Below, piece by piece: positions 1 to 13,538 of a DNA stretch of 64,000 nt. The stretch comes from Shinella fusca (GTDB taxonomy: Bacteria; Pseudomonadota; Alphaproteobacteria; Rhizobiales; Rhizobiaceae). Position 1 is the stretch's first letter. Each line of letters begins with the position of its first letter. Below the pieces are notes generated by a model. The model did not search any database and was not told the DNA's origin. It saw nothing but the letters and a program-made list of their open reading frames with translations. The stretch covers positions 186,001 through 250,000 of the forward strand of contig NZ_JACHIK010000003.1 in assembly GCF_014203155.1 (NCBI RefSeq), written 5' to 3'. Position numbers and translations under genes: made by a program.

Positions 1-94
1 GGTTGGCGATCGGCCGACCGTCCTGCGTGCGCCGGATTTCCGGGTCCGCACCGACGTTCCCGATCAAGATCACCTTGTTGACGCTTCCAGCCAT
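1..94 (-). CDS. ssb: single-stranded DNA-binding protein, N-terminal fragment
   Basis: The first 31 codons of a minus-strand gene run off the left edge. The peptide starts [20 protein letters not shown] and continues [11 protein letters not shown], the conserved start of the SSB OB-fold. SSB coats single-stranded DNA during replication, recombination and repair. The gene is divergent from uvrA, as in many proteobacteria, and the 287-bp gap holds a LexA box that could serve both genes. The ATG is at 94-92. Only the N-terminus is visible, so length and the acidic C-terminal tail cannot be checked. Confidence 0.93.
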   Translation of the reverse strand, partial: MAGSVNKVILIGNVGADPEIRRTQDGRPIAN

Positions 95-230
95 ACCCGT
101 ACTTCCCGTTGTCGCGCCGGACGAAGGGCGCCCGACATCATTTCACTACACGAATGTGGCATCTTATAAGCTGCCGTCGCCGGGCGCCGCCCCGCGCAAG
201 TGGTAATCCACAGATCAATTGCGAAATTTC

Positions 231-245
231 GTTCTTTTTTTGTTC
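231..245 (+). promoter_or_regulatory. LexA (SOS) box between ssb and uvrA
   Basis: GTTC at 231-234, seven T residues, then GTTC at 242-245 is a perfect match to the alphaproteobacterial LexA operator GTTC-N7-GTTC. It lies 137 bp upstream of the uvrA start and 137 bp from the ssb start. A possible uvrA -35 (TTGCGA, 219-224) sits just upstream, so bound LexA would cover the promoter. The motif match is direct; its use by uvrA, ssb or both is inferred from the known SOS control of uvrA. Confidence 0.85.
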
Positions 246-381
246 TAATAATTCCCTACACTCTTGTCAACCGAATCGGAAACGGGCACGGAATCTTCTG
301 ACGGCGCATGGACAGGCCTCCATCAATCCCTACATAGGGGCCGATCCCAATTATGCGCAACGACCTTCGACGCTGGACACA

Positions 382-3300
<2,919 letters not shown>

Positions 3301-3319
3301 CCATTCATAAGGGAGGACG

Positions 3320-4132
3320 ATGATGAGTGCATCCGGCGCAATCCGTACCGGCATCGGCGGCTGGACCTTCGAGCCCTGGGAAGGCACGTTCTATCCCGAA
3401 AAGCTGCCGAAGAAGCGGCAGCTCGAGTTCGCCAGCCGCGAGCTGACGGCCATCGAGGTCAACGGCACCTATTACGGTTCGCAGAAGCCGGAGACCTTCG
3501 CCAAATGGGCCTCCGAAGTGCCGGACGGCTTCATCTTCTCGCTGAAGGCGAGCCGCTTCACGACGAACCGCAAGGTGCTGGCCGAAGGTGGCGAGTCCGT
3601 CCAGAAATTCCTGACGCAGGGGCTGACCGAGCTCGGCGATCATCTCGGCCCCATCCTCTGGCAGTTCCCGCCGACGAAGAAATTCGAGCCGGAGGATTTC
3701 GAGGGATTCCTGAAGCTGCTGCCGGAAAAGCTCGACGGGCTTTTGCTGAAACACGCGCTGGAAGTGCGCAACGAGACCTTCATGACGCCGGAATTCGCGG
3801 CACTTGCCCGCAAGTACAAGGCGGCCGTCGTCTACGCGCAGCACGAGGACTATCCGGAGATCGCCGACGTGACGGCGGGTTTCGTCTATGCCCGCCTGCA
3901 GAAGGGCTCGGACGACATCAAGACCTGCTATCCGGAAAAGGCCCTCTCCGAATGGGCCGGCCGTTTCAAGGAATGGGCCGGCGGGGGCGAGCCCTCCGAC
4001 CTGCCGAAGATCGATCCCGAGACGAAGCCGGCGAAGAAGGCCCGCGACGTCTTCGCCTTCTTCATCACCTCCGGCAAGGTGAACGCGCCCAACGGCGCGC
4101 GCGAATTGCAGAAGCGCACCCAGCCGCGATAG
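3320..4132 (+). CDS. DUF72 (YecE-like) family protein
   Basis: 270-aa protein matching the DUF72/YecE family, a TIM-barrel-like fold of unknown biochemical role. Family hallmarks visible are the N-terminal GIGGWTFEPWEGTFYP, then IEVNGTYYGSQKPETFAKWA and FSLKASRFTTN. No signal peptide or membrane segment is seen. Two adjacent ATGs (3320 and 3323) follow a GGAGG at 3312-3316; either may be used. It lies 19 bp downstream of uvrA on the same strand, so it may be part of the SOS-controlled transcript, but that is inference; no repair role is established for the family. It converges with nnrD over a 25-bp gap with no terminator hairpin. Confidence 0.9.
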   Translation: MMSASGAIRTGIGGWTFEPWEGTFYPEKLPKKRQLEFASRELTAIEVNGTYYGSQKPETFAKWASEVPDGFIFSLKASRFTTNRKVLAEGGESVQKFLTQGLTELGDHLGPILWQFPPTKKFEPEDFEGFLKLLPEKLDGLLLKHALEVRNETFMTPEFAALARKYKAAVVYAQHEDYPEIADVTAGFVYARLQKGSDDIKTCYPEKALSEWAGRFKEWAGGGEPSDLPKIDPETKPAKKARDVFAFFITSGKVNAPNGARELQKRTQPR

Positions 4133-4157
4133 CCGGGAAGCCGGCCACGGCGAACCG

Positions 4158-6333
<2,176 letters not shown>

Positions 6334-6389
6334 TCCCGCCTGGCCACCGGCCACGGCGTCCATCTCGTCATCTCACACAGGAACATACC

Positions 6390-7799
6390 ATGACGACTGC
6401 CAACGATATCCTCAAGCAAATCAAGGAAAACGACGTAAAGTTCGTCGATCTGCGCTTCACCGACCCGAAGGGCAAGATGCATCACCTGACGATGGACGTC
6501 GGCTGCGTCGACGAAGACATGTTCGCCGACGGCGTCATGTTCGACGGCTCCTCGATCGGCGGCTGGAAGGCCATCAACGAATCCGACATGGTGCTGATGC
6601 CCGACCCGGCGACCGTTCACATGGACCCGTTCTTCGCCCAGTCCACCATGGTCGTCATGTGCGACATCCTCGACCCGGTCTCCGGCGAAGCCTATAACCG
6701 CGACCCGCGCGGCACGGCCAAGAAGGCCGAAGCCTACCTCAAGGCCTCGGGCATCGGCGACACCGTCTATGCCGGCCCGGAACCGGAATTCTTCGTCTTC
6801 GACGACGTCAAGTACAAGGCAGACCCGTACAACACCGGCTTCAAGCTGGATTCCTCGGAGCTTCCCTCCAACGACGACACCGACTACGAGACCGGCAACC
6901 TCGGCCATCGCCCGCGCGTCAAGGGCGGCTATTTCCCGGTTCCCCCGGTCGATTCGTGCCAGGACATGCGCTCGGAAATGCTGACGGTCCTCACCGAGAT
7001 GGGCGTCACGGTCGAAAAGCAGCACCATGAAGTGGCCGCCGCCCAGCACGAGCTCGGCGTCAAGTTCGACACGCTGGTGCGCAGCGCCGACAAGGTGCAG
7101 ATCTACAAGTACGTCGTGCATCAGGTCGCCAACGCCTACGGCAAGACGGCCACCTTCATGCCGAAGCCGATCTTCGGCGACAACGGCTCGGGCATGCACG
7201 TCCACCTGTCGATCTGGAAGGATTCCAAGCCCCAGTTCGCCGGCGACGAATATGCCGGCCTTTCGGAAAGCTGCCTCTACTTCATCGGCGGCATCATCAA
7301 GCATGCCAAGGCGATCAACGCCTTCACCAACCCGACGACGAACTCCTACAAGCGTCTCGTCCCGGGCTATGAAGCGCCGGTCCTGCTCGCCTATTCGGCC
7401 CGCAACCGCTCGGCGTCGTGCCGCATTCCGTTCGGCACGGGTCCGAAGTCCAAGCGCGTCGAGATCCGCTTCCCCGACCCGCTCGGCAACCCCTATCTCG
7501 GCTTCGCCTCCATGCTGATGGCCGGCCTCGACGGCATCAAGAACAAGATCCATCCCGGCAAGGCCATGGACAAGGACCTCTACGACCTGCCGCCGAAGGA
7601 ACTGAAGAAGATCCCGACCGTCTGCGGCTCGCTGCGCGAAGCCCTCGAAAGCCTCGACAAGGACCGCAAGTTCCTGACGGCCGGCGGCGTGTTCGACGAC
7701 GACCAGATCGACAGCTACATCGAGCTGAAGATGGCCGAGGTCATGCGCTTCGAAATGACCCCGCACCCGGTCGAATTCGACATGTACTACTCCGCCTGA
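6390..7799 (+). CDS. glnA: type I glutamine synthetase
   Basis: 469-aa GSI, which makes glutamine from glutamate, ammonia and ATP as a dodecamer. Conserved elements include [25 protein letters not shown], the metal-binding [10 protein letters not shown], the [10 protein letters not shown] segment and the [10 protein letters not shown] block. The adenylylation tyrosine is Tyr398 in [10 protein letters not shown], so the enzyme is expected to be regulated by GlnE. A good SD (AGGAA) precedes ATG 6390. A strong terminator follows directly. Length is standard for the family. Confidence 0.98.
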   Translation: MTTANDILKQIKENDVKFVDLRFTDPKGKMHHLTMDVGCVDEDMFADGVMFDGSSIGGWKAINESDMVLMPDPATVHMDPFFAQSTMVVMCDILDPVSGEAYNRDPRGTAKKAEAYLKASGIGDTVYAGPEPEFFVFDDVKYKADPYNTGFKLDSSELPSNDDTDYETGNLGHRPRVKGGYFPVPPVDSCQDMRSEMLTVLTEMGVTVEKQHHEVAAAQHELGVKFDTLVRSADKVQIYKYVVHQVANAYGKTATFMPKPIFGDNGSGMHVHLSIWKDSKPQFAGDEYAGLSESCLYFIGGIIKHAKAINAFTNPTTNSYKRLVPGYEAPVLLAYSARNRSASCRIPFGTGPKSKRVEIRFPDPLGNPYLGFASMLMAGLDGIKNKIHPGKAMDKDLYDLPPKELKKIPTVCGSLREALESLDKDRKFLTAGGVFDDDQIDSYIELKMAEVMRFEMTPHPVEFDMYYSA

Positions 7800-7824
7800 T
7801 CGGCGCAGCAGATTGCTGATACGG

Positions 7825-7851
7825 AAAACCCGGCCATCGGCCGGGTTTTTT
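7825..7851 (+). terminator. intrinsic terminator after glnA
   Basis: A 7-bp GC stem (CCCGGCC, 3-nt loop ATC, GGCCGGG) at 7829-7845 is followed by six T residues. The run of A on the left side would also let it act on the minus strand. It lies 25 bp past the glnA stop. Confidence 0.9.
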
Positions 7852-7886
7852 GTTGTCGGGATGTCGGTCGCGCGGTGGGTGGCGTG

Positions 7887-8024
7887 CGGATCCTCGGGTC
7901 AAGCCCGAGGATGACGACAGGAGGGAAGTATGAGGCAAAAGCAGCGTTGCCGCGTGCCGCCCCACCCAACGGACAGGCGACCTTTCCTCCTCTCCGTCAT
8001 CCTCGGGCTTGACCCGAGGATCCA
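7887..8024. repeat. hairpin-repeat pair 1 (glnA/TAXI convergent gap)
   Basis: Two 30-bp copies in opposite orientation, 7887-7916 and 7995-8024, 78 bp apart. Each copy has a 7-bp arm CCTCGGG, a 5-nt loop (TCAAG or its complement CTTGA) and the mirrored arm, with asymmetric flanks (GGAT on one side, ATGACG on the other). Here the ATGACG sides face inward. The pair lies between the glnA terminator and the end of the TAXI gene. Confidence 0.9.
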
Positions 8025-8042
8025 CGCGCCACCCTCCACCCG

Positions 8043-9077
8043 CTACTGCTGCAGCCGCTGCTTGAGCAGGTTGAGGTATTCCTCGTTCGAATCGTCCGCG
8101 CCGCCGCCGGCCTTTTCGGCGGGCGGCTTGCAGGCGGGCTTGTAGTCGAGGGCCATGCCGGCCTTTACGCAGACGCCGACCTGCCAGCCGGGCGGCAGCG
8201 CCGTGAGGTCCACCGTCTTCCATTTCGGATGGCCGGTCGCCTTCAGCTTGTCGAGGCCGGTGAGGATGAGGCTGGAGAAATCCGCGACCGCCTTGCAGCT
8301 CTCGCGGTGATAGGCATTGCGCTTGATGTCGTAGTCGTAGGTCATCATCACGGCCTTGACCGCGATGAGGTCGACCGGCTGGTCCTGGAAGGAATAGGTG
8401 CCGGCCTCGATGCGCGAGGGCGTGTAGGTTGCGAGCAGCGGCGCCTCGGTGATCGGCACCAGATGGAATTTCGCCTTGTCGATGGCATTGCCGGTGAAAA
8501 GCGCGGCCGGCGCGCCGGCGACGTAGAAGAAGGCGTCGATCTCGCCGGAAAGCAGCTTCGGCAGCGCCTCGTCCGGGTTGATGTCGATCCGCTCGCCGGC
8601 CTTCACCTGCAGGATATCCATGATCAGGGTGGCGGTGAGGAAGGTGCCGCTGTCCTTCTTGCCGACGGCGATCTTCCGGCCGGCAAGGTCCTTCATGCTG
8701 GCAATGTCCTTGCGCGCGAGGACATGGATCTCCTCGTTGTAGAGCGGGAACATGATGCGCACGCCCTTCACGGCCTTCTGCACTTCCGGGTCGTTCGCCT
8801 CGAAGGTCTTGAGATATTCCAGCACGTCGCTCTGTACGATGCCGAACTGCGTGTTGCGGCGGTTGCGCACGCCGACGAAGTTTTCCAGCGAACCGGCGCT
8901 TTCGACGACGTTGAGCGTCAGGCCGCAATCGGCGCCGAGCGCGGCGATATCGCGGCCGATCTGGATATAGGTGCCCTGCGGGCCGCCCGTCATGATATTG
9001 CGCTCGAAGCCTTCGGCCGAGGCGCCGCCCACCGAAAGCGCAAGGCCGAGCGCGGCCGCCAGAACAGATCGCTTCAT
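8043..9077 (-). CDS. TAXI-family TRAP transporter solute receptor (orphan)
   Basis: 344-aa secreted protein with a signal peptide (about residues 1-22, cut near SVGGASAEG). The body matches the TAXI group of periplasmic receptors: MTGGPQGTYIQIGRDIA near the start, an ESAGSLENFVGVR block, and DLAGRKIAVGKKDSGT in the middle. TAXI receptors normally feed a fused DctQM membrane component, but no such gene is nearby; the only likely operon partner is the coiled-coil membrane protein 48 bp upstream. The C-terminal tail is Lys/Pro rich with extra Cys residues. The substrate cannot be predicted. It may be a receptor for a transporter encoded elsewhere or a sensing protein. Confidence 0.85.
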   Translation of the reverse strand: MKRSVLAAALGLALSVGGASAEGFERNIMTGGPQGTYIQIGRDIAALGADCGLTLNVVESAGSLENFVGVRNRRNTQFGIVQSDVLEYLKTFEANDPEVQKAVKGVRIMFPLYNEEIHVLARKDIASMKDLAGRKIAVGKKDSGTFLTATLIMDILQVKAGERIDINPDEALPKLLSGEIDAFFYVAGAPAALFTGNAIDKAKFHLVPITEAPLLATYTPSRIEAGTYSFQDQPVDLIAVKAVMMTYDYDIKRNAYHRESCKAVADFSSLILTGLDKLKATGHPKWKTVDLTALPPGWQVGVCVKAGMALDYKPACKPPAEKAGGGADDSNEEYLNLLKQRLQQ

Positions 9078-9125
9078 CGTTGTCTCCTTCCAAATCCGGC
9101 GCCGGCGCCGCTGTAGAACGGACCC

Positions 9126-10154
9126 CTAGCAGTCGCTGTCGAGGTCCCGCATCAGGTTGCGCAGCGCCAGCACGGGCACGCGTTTGAAGACGCCGCCGAG
9201 CGCATTGGTCACGCATTCGCCGGAAACCAGCGTCCGCTCAAGCCGGTCGCGCTGCGTGTCGTTCAGCCGGTCGAGCCCGGGCGTATCCTGCATCGCGCGG
9301 GCGACAAGCGCCGCATCGCGCGGATTGCGGCCCTCGGACGGCTTTGCCGTGTCGCGCACCGGCTTTTCGGCGCCGTCGACCGGCCGGCTCGGCTGCGCCG
9401 CGCGGCTGGCCGCCTCCAGCGCGGCGACCCGCGTTGTCAGCACGCCGTTTTGCGCCTTGAGCGCGGCGATTTCCTTGTCCTTGCGGGCGATTTCGGCGCG
9501 AAGGGCCGGCAGGTCGCCGGTCCTCACCTTCTCCGCCGCGGCCTGCGCCTCGGAGAGCTGGCGCCGCAAGGTATCGGCTTCCGCTTCCAGCCGCTCGGTC
9601 TCCGCCGTCTGGGCGGCATTCTCGTCGCTGCGGGCGGCATCCAGCGCCTTTTCCAGCCGGGCGATCTGGTCCGCGCCGAGGGAAAGCCGGCGTTCGCGGT
9701 CGCGCACCGCCTCCTCCGCCCGCGCCTTCAGCGCCTCGGCATCGGCGATGCGCTGGCGGGCAAGCTCCAGTTCGTTCTTCAGGCCCGGAATGGTTTCCTG
9801 CGTCAGGCGGGCATATTCGGCCTCGGAAACCGCCGCCTGGGGGGCGGACGCCGCGCTGTCGAGCGCCTCGACCCGCTGTTTGAGCGCCGCGTTCTCCTTG
9901 AGGAGCGCATCGGCCTTCCGCCCGCTTTCGTCGATCTCCTGAACCCGGGCGTCGAGCTCCTTCGCAAGATCGGCGATGCGCCGGTCGCGCTGCTCGATCT
10001 CGTCCGAGGGCGCGCTGTCGCCGGTGAAACGGAATGCGGCATAGCCGGCCGCCCCGCCGAGCGCCAGGCAAACGAGGGACGCGAACAGGATGCCGCCCGC
10101 GCCGCCCCGGCCTGCCGCCGGCCCGCTGCCGTTTCTGCCCCATTGGTTGTTCAT
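9126..10154 (-). CDS. membrane-anchored coiled-coil protein of unknown function
   Basis: 342-aa protein I do not recognise. After a Gly-rich cytoplasmic start there is one membrane helix (about residues 21-42, ILFASLVCLALGGAAGYAAF), then a long charged, Ala/Glu/Arg-rich stretch to about residue 250 with heptad-like coiled-coil character, a Pro-rich linker, and a compact C-terminal domain ending LRNLMRDLDSDC with a second Cys in SGECVTNALGG. Start MNNQWG (ATG 10154) is preferred over an upstream in-frame start because the residues before it look non-coding. It precedes the TAXI receptor by 48 bp on the same strand and probably shares its transcript. It is divergent from hspQ. Confidence 0.75.
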   Translation of the reverse strand: MNNQWGRNGSGPAAGRGGAGGILFASLVCLALGGAAGYAAFRFTGDSAPSDEIEQRDRRIADLAKELDARVQEIDESGRKADALLKENAALKQRVEALDSAASAPQAAVSEAEYARLTQETIPGLKNELELARQRIADAEALKARAEEAVRDRERRLSLGADQIARLEKALDAARSDENAAQTAETERLEAEADTLRRQLSEAQAAAEKVRTGDLPALRAEIARKDKEIAALKAQNGVLTTRVAALEAASRAAQPSRPVDGAEKPVRDTAKPSEGRNPRDAALVARAMQDTPGLDRLNDTQRDRLERTLVSGECVTNALGGVFKRVPVLALRNLMRDLDSDC

Positions 10155-10308
10155 GCCATCCGATCCGCCCGAGACGTTTCTTTCGAGATACGCCGAAAAC
10201 GACGGAGGGTGCAAGCGCCGCTCCCTCGCAGAATGAACGGGCGATAGGCCGGAACTATTGATGTTTCACGGCAATTACCCAAATATAAGAGGAAAGGTAG
10301 GTACGCCC

Positions 10309-10641
10309 ATGAAGATGCGTCATGCAAAATTTGCCATCGGCGACGTGGTCCGCCACCGGATGTTCCCCTTCCGTGGCGTGGTCTTCGACGTCGACCCCGA
10401 ATTCGCCAACACCGAAGAGTGGTGGAATGCCATTCCGGCAGAAATCCGTCCCTCCAAGGACCAGCCCTTCTACCACCTCTTTGCGGAGAACGAGGAGGCG
10501 GAATATGTCGCCTATGTCTCCGAACAGAACCTCGTTGCGGACGAGAGCGGCCAGCCCATCCGCCATCCGCAGGTCCGCGCCCTGATGAACGCCGACCACG
10601 GGCACTATCGCTGGAAGGAAGAAAGCGGCATCTTCCACTAA
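10309..10641 (+). CDS. hspQ: heat shock protein HspQ (hemimethylated-DNA-binding YccV family)
   Basis: 110-aa protein with the HspQ/YccV signature: KFAIGDVVRHRMFPFRGVV, then FDVDPEF, and YHLFAENE...YVAYVSEQNL. In enterobacteria HspQ is a heat-shock protein that modulates Lon-dependent proteolysis. The frame is open upstream to a TTG at 10258, but the family start fits ATG 10309 (or 10315), preceded by GGAAAGG at 10291-10297. A CCCAAATATAAG stretch at 10278-10289 with TTG about 18 bp upstream faintly resembles a sigma-32 promoter; this is weak. A bidirectional terminator follows. Confidence 0.92.
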   Translation: MKMRHAKFAIGDVVRHRMFPFRGVVFDVDPEFANTEEWWNAIPAEIRPSKDQPFYHLFAENEEAEYVAYVSEQNLVADESGQPIRHPQVRALMNADHGHYRWKEESGIFH

Positions 10642-10665
10642 CTGCCGCCCCTCCTCGCAGCCAAT

Positions 10666-10693
10666 AAAAAACCCGGCCAGAGGCCGGGTTTTT
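10666..10693. terminator. bidirectional terminator, hspQ / IalB gene
   Basis: Perfect 8-bp stem (ACCCGGCC, loop AGA, GGCCGGGT) at 10671-10689 with AAAAA on the left and TTTTT on the right. It lies between the converging hspQ and IalB-like genes and would stop transcription in both directions. Confidence 0.9.
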
Positions 10694-10718
10694 CGTATCC
10701 GTTCGGCGAGGCGCCGGC

Positions 10719-11345
10719 TTACTGGCTCTTGGCGGCCTTCTGGGCGTCTTCGAGCTTCTTGCGGGCTTCCTCGGCCTTCTTCTGCATTTCTTCCTGCAGC
10801 AGGCGCTGGCGCTCTTCGAGCTGCGACTGTTCGATCGGCTCGCCGTCGAAGACGCCGGTGAAGCCTTCGAGCGAGATCTTGATCGGGTTCGGCGCGCGCT
10901 GGAAGTTGACCGAGGTCAGGACGAGCTCGCCGCCCTTCTTCAGGCTGCCGATCATCTGGTCGGTCAGCGGGACCTCGGCGACGCACTTGTCGGGCATGCA
11001 GATGGCGTAGTCGAGCTTCTGGGCCTTGCCGCCGTCGATCTGCATCTGGACGCCGACGGGGATCAGGCGGGCGCTCGGAACCGAGACCTGCATGATCTTG
11101 CGGTTGGTCTTGCCGGAGACGGTGATGAGGCCGACGGCGGTGATGAGCTGGCCGCTGCTTGCGGCAAGCAGGTTCTGCACGATGCAGACGTCATTGTCTT
11201 CCTGCTTGGTGCAGACCTTGAACCAGCCCTTCGGCGGAGCGGCCTGCTGCTGTGCGAGCGATGCGGACGGAGCGGCCGCCATGGCAACGGAAGCAGTAAA
11301 GGCGGAAAGCACGGTCCGCTTGATGAGTTTGGATGTGAAGATCAT
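10719..11345 (-). CDS. invasion-associated locus B (IalB) family protein
   Basis: 208-aa exported protein with a signal peptide ending near SASLAQQQAAP. The mature part matches the IalB family: WFKVCTKQEDNDVCIVQN, with four Cys residues likely forming disulfides (CTKQ, DVCIV, AICMPDKC), and a hydrophobic middle. The last 35 residues are a highly charged, coiled-coil-like tail (Gln/Glu/Lys/Arg rich). IalB proteins are periplasmic or outer-membrane associated in alphaproteobacteria; in Bartonella the founder contributes to erythrocyte invasion, which need not apply here. Start ATG 11345 has a clear AGGAGA 11 bp upstream; the longer open frame lacks a plausible start. Confidence 0.9.
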   Translation of the reverse strand: MIFTSKLIKRTVLSAFTASVAMAAAPSASLAQQQAAPPKGWFKVCTKQEDNDVCIVQNLLAASSGQLITAVGLITVSGKTNRKIMQVSVPSARLIPVGVQMQIDGGKAQKLDYAICMPDKCVAEVPLTDQMIGSLKKGGELVLTSVNFQRAPNPIKISLEGFTGVFDGEPIEQSQLEERQRLLQEEMQKKAEEARKKLEDAQKAAKSQ

Positions 11346-11619
11346 ACGAGTTCGGTCTCCTGAAAATCCGGTGCCGGAGCGACGGTGCCCCTCCTTGGCC
11401 CCTCTCGGGCGTCGGTCTGCCGTGCGCTCTCCTGTCGGCGAAATGAGGCATTTGCATGACCCGCTTCGGGGTACACCTGTTACAATGCGCCGCGGCGGAT
11501 ATCCAGCCTTTCCTTGCGAAAATCCTGCGTGCCTTCTATTTCCCGCCCCTGCCACGCTGCCGTCCGCTTTGCGGCGGCTATAATGCACGAGAATCAGCCG
11601 GACCCACGAGGAGACCCCG

Positions 11620-13434
11620 TTGCGCCCCATCCTGATGGCCTTTGCCGCCTGCCTCTTCGGCGCAAGCGCGATGCCGGGCCTTGCCGCGCCCGTGCACGCC
11701 ATCGCCATGCACGGCGAGCCGGCCCTGCCGCCGGACTACAAGCATTTCGGCTACGTCAATCCGGACGTGAAGAAGGGCGGGCACATCGCCTACGGCGTCG
11801 TCGGCACGTTCGACAACCTCAACCCCTTCATCCTCAAGAGCATGCGCACCACGGCGCGCGGCATGTGGGACCCCGAATTCGGCAACCTCGTCTACGAATC
11901 GCTGATGCAGCGCTCGCGCGACGAGGCCTTCACCATGTACGGCCTCGTCGCCGAGACGGTGGAATGGGACGACGACCGCACCTTCATCCAGTTCAACCTC
12001 AACCCGAAGGCCCGCTGGGCGGACGGCGTGCCGATCACCCCGGAAGACGTCATCTTCTCCTTCGAACTTCTGCGCGACAAGGGCCGAACGCCGTTCAACC
12101 GGCGGCTCGAAGGCGTCGAAAAGGTGGAAAAGGTCGGCGAGCGCAGCGTGCGGTTCACCTTCAACGACAAGGCGGACCGCGAGACGCCGCTTCTGATCGC
12201 CGGCTATTCGCCCATCCTGCCGAAACACGCCATCGATGTGGAGAATTTCGACCGCACGTCCCTTGCCCTGCCGCTCGGCTCCGGTCCCTACAAGGTCAAG
12301 GAGGTCAAGCCCGGCGAGAAGATCGTCTTCGCGCGCGATCCGAACTACTGGGGCAAGGACCTTCCCTCCAAGGTCGGCTTCGACAATTACGACGAGATTT
12401 CCGTCGAATATTTCCTGCAGGACAATTCGCTCTTCGAGGCCTTCAAAAAGGGCGAGATCGACCTCTACCAGGAGGGCAACCCGACGAAATGGGCGCGCGG
12501 CTACGATTTTCCCGCGGCGCTTTCCGGCGACGTCGTGAAGGACGCCATCACGCCGCACACGCCCTCCGGCATGCTCGGCTTCGTGTTCAACACGCGCCGT
12601 CCCCTCTTCCAGAACCGCGACCTGCGCAAGGCGCTGACGCTCGTCTTCGATTTCGAATGGGTGAACCGCAGCCTCTTCGAGAACGCCTACAAGCGCACGG
12701 AGAGCTACTGGCAGAACTCCGAGCTCAGCTCGATGGGCGTTCCGGCGGACGCGCGCGAGCGCGAGATCGCGGGCGCCGCCATCTCCCGCATCGAGCCGGA
12801 TATCCTCGCCGGCACGTATCTCCTGCCGAAGACGGACGGTTCGGGCCGCGACCGCAAGGTGCTGCGCGAAGCGCTCGACCTCTTCCACAAGGCCGGCTAC
12901 GCCATCAGCGACGGGCGTATGACGGACAAGGCGGGCGCGCCGCTTTCCTTCGAGATCATGACGCAGAACGCCGACCAGGAGAAGCTGGCGCTCGCCTACC
13001 AGCGCTTCCTTGCCGCCCTCGGCGTGCGCGCCACGATCCGCACGGTGGACGATTCGCAGTACCAGAGCCGCAGCCAGACCTTCGACTACGACGTGATCGT
13101 CAAAGCCTACCCCGCCTCGCTCTCGCCCGGCATCGACCAGGTCAGCTACTGGGGCTCGATCTCCCGCGACCGGCCGGGCAGCTCCAACTTCGCGGGCGTC
13201 GCCGATCCCGACGTCGACCGCATCATCGAGGCCATGCTGACGGCGCGCACGTCGGAGGATTTCCGCTCGGCCGTGCGCCTGCACGACAGGATGCTGCTTT
13301 CCAACTATTATGTCGTGCCGCTCTATCATCTCGGCGAGCAATGGGTCGCGCATTCCAGGCACATCGCCCGGCCGGACACGGTTCCGCTCTACGGATTCCA
13401 GTTCCCGACCTGGTGGGACGCGCGGGCACAGTAG
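11620..13434 (+). CDS. extracellular solute-binding protein, family 5 (YejA-like)
   Basis: 604-aa periplasmic binding protein for an oligopeptide-type ABC transporter, SBP_bac_5 family. Start is TTG 11620 behind AGGAGA; the signal peptide covers about residues 1-22 (cut near GLAAPVHA). The mature start HAIAMHGEPALPPDYKHFGY and the core VGTFDNLNPFILKS resemble YejA, the receptor of the Yej microcin C/peptide importer. No permease or ATPase genes (yejB, yejE, yejF) adjoin it, so it must work with components encoded elsewhere. Substrate is not predictable. The next gene is a DsbA-family oxidoreductase 104 bp downstream. Confidence 0.88.
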   Translation: MRPILMAFAACLFGASAMPGLAAPVHAIAMHGEPALPPDYKHFGYVNPDVKKGGHIAYGVVGTFDNLNPFILKSMRTTARGMWDPEFGNLVYESLMQRSRDEAFTMYGLVAETVEWDDDRTFIQFNLNPKARWADGVPITPEDVIFSFELLRDKGRTPFNRRLEGVEKVEKVGERSVRFTFNDKADRETPLLIAGYSPILPKHAIDVENFDRTSLALPLGSGPYKVKEVKPGEKIVFARDPNYWGKDLPSKVGFDNYDEISVEYFLQDNSLFEAFKKGEIDLYQEGNPTKWARGYDFPAALSGDVVKDAITPHTPSGMLGFVFNTRRPLFQNRDLRKALTLVFDFEWVNRSLFENAYKRTESYWQNSELSSMGVPADAREREIAGAAISRIEPDILAGTYLLPKTDGSGRDRKVLREALDLFHKAGYAISDGRMTDKAGAPLSFEIMTQNADQEKLALAYQRFLAALGVRATIRTVDDSQYQSRSQTFDYDVIVKAYPASLSPGIDQVSYWGSISRDRPGSSNFAGVADPDVDRIIEAMLTARTSEDFRSAVRLHDRMLLSNYYVVPLYHLGEQWVAHSRHIARPDTVPLYGFQFPTWWDARAQ

Positions 13435-13538
13435 GGCGCGGGGCGGGTTACCTCGAGGTAACCTGTTGAAAGCGGCGGCAGGCCGGCCTATCTCGACGGC
13501 CTGTCCGGAATATCCCGGAAATGCGAAAGGAAACCCGG

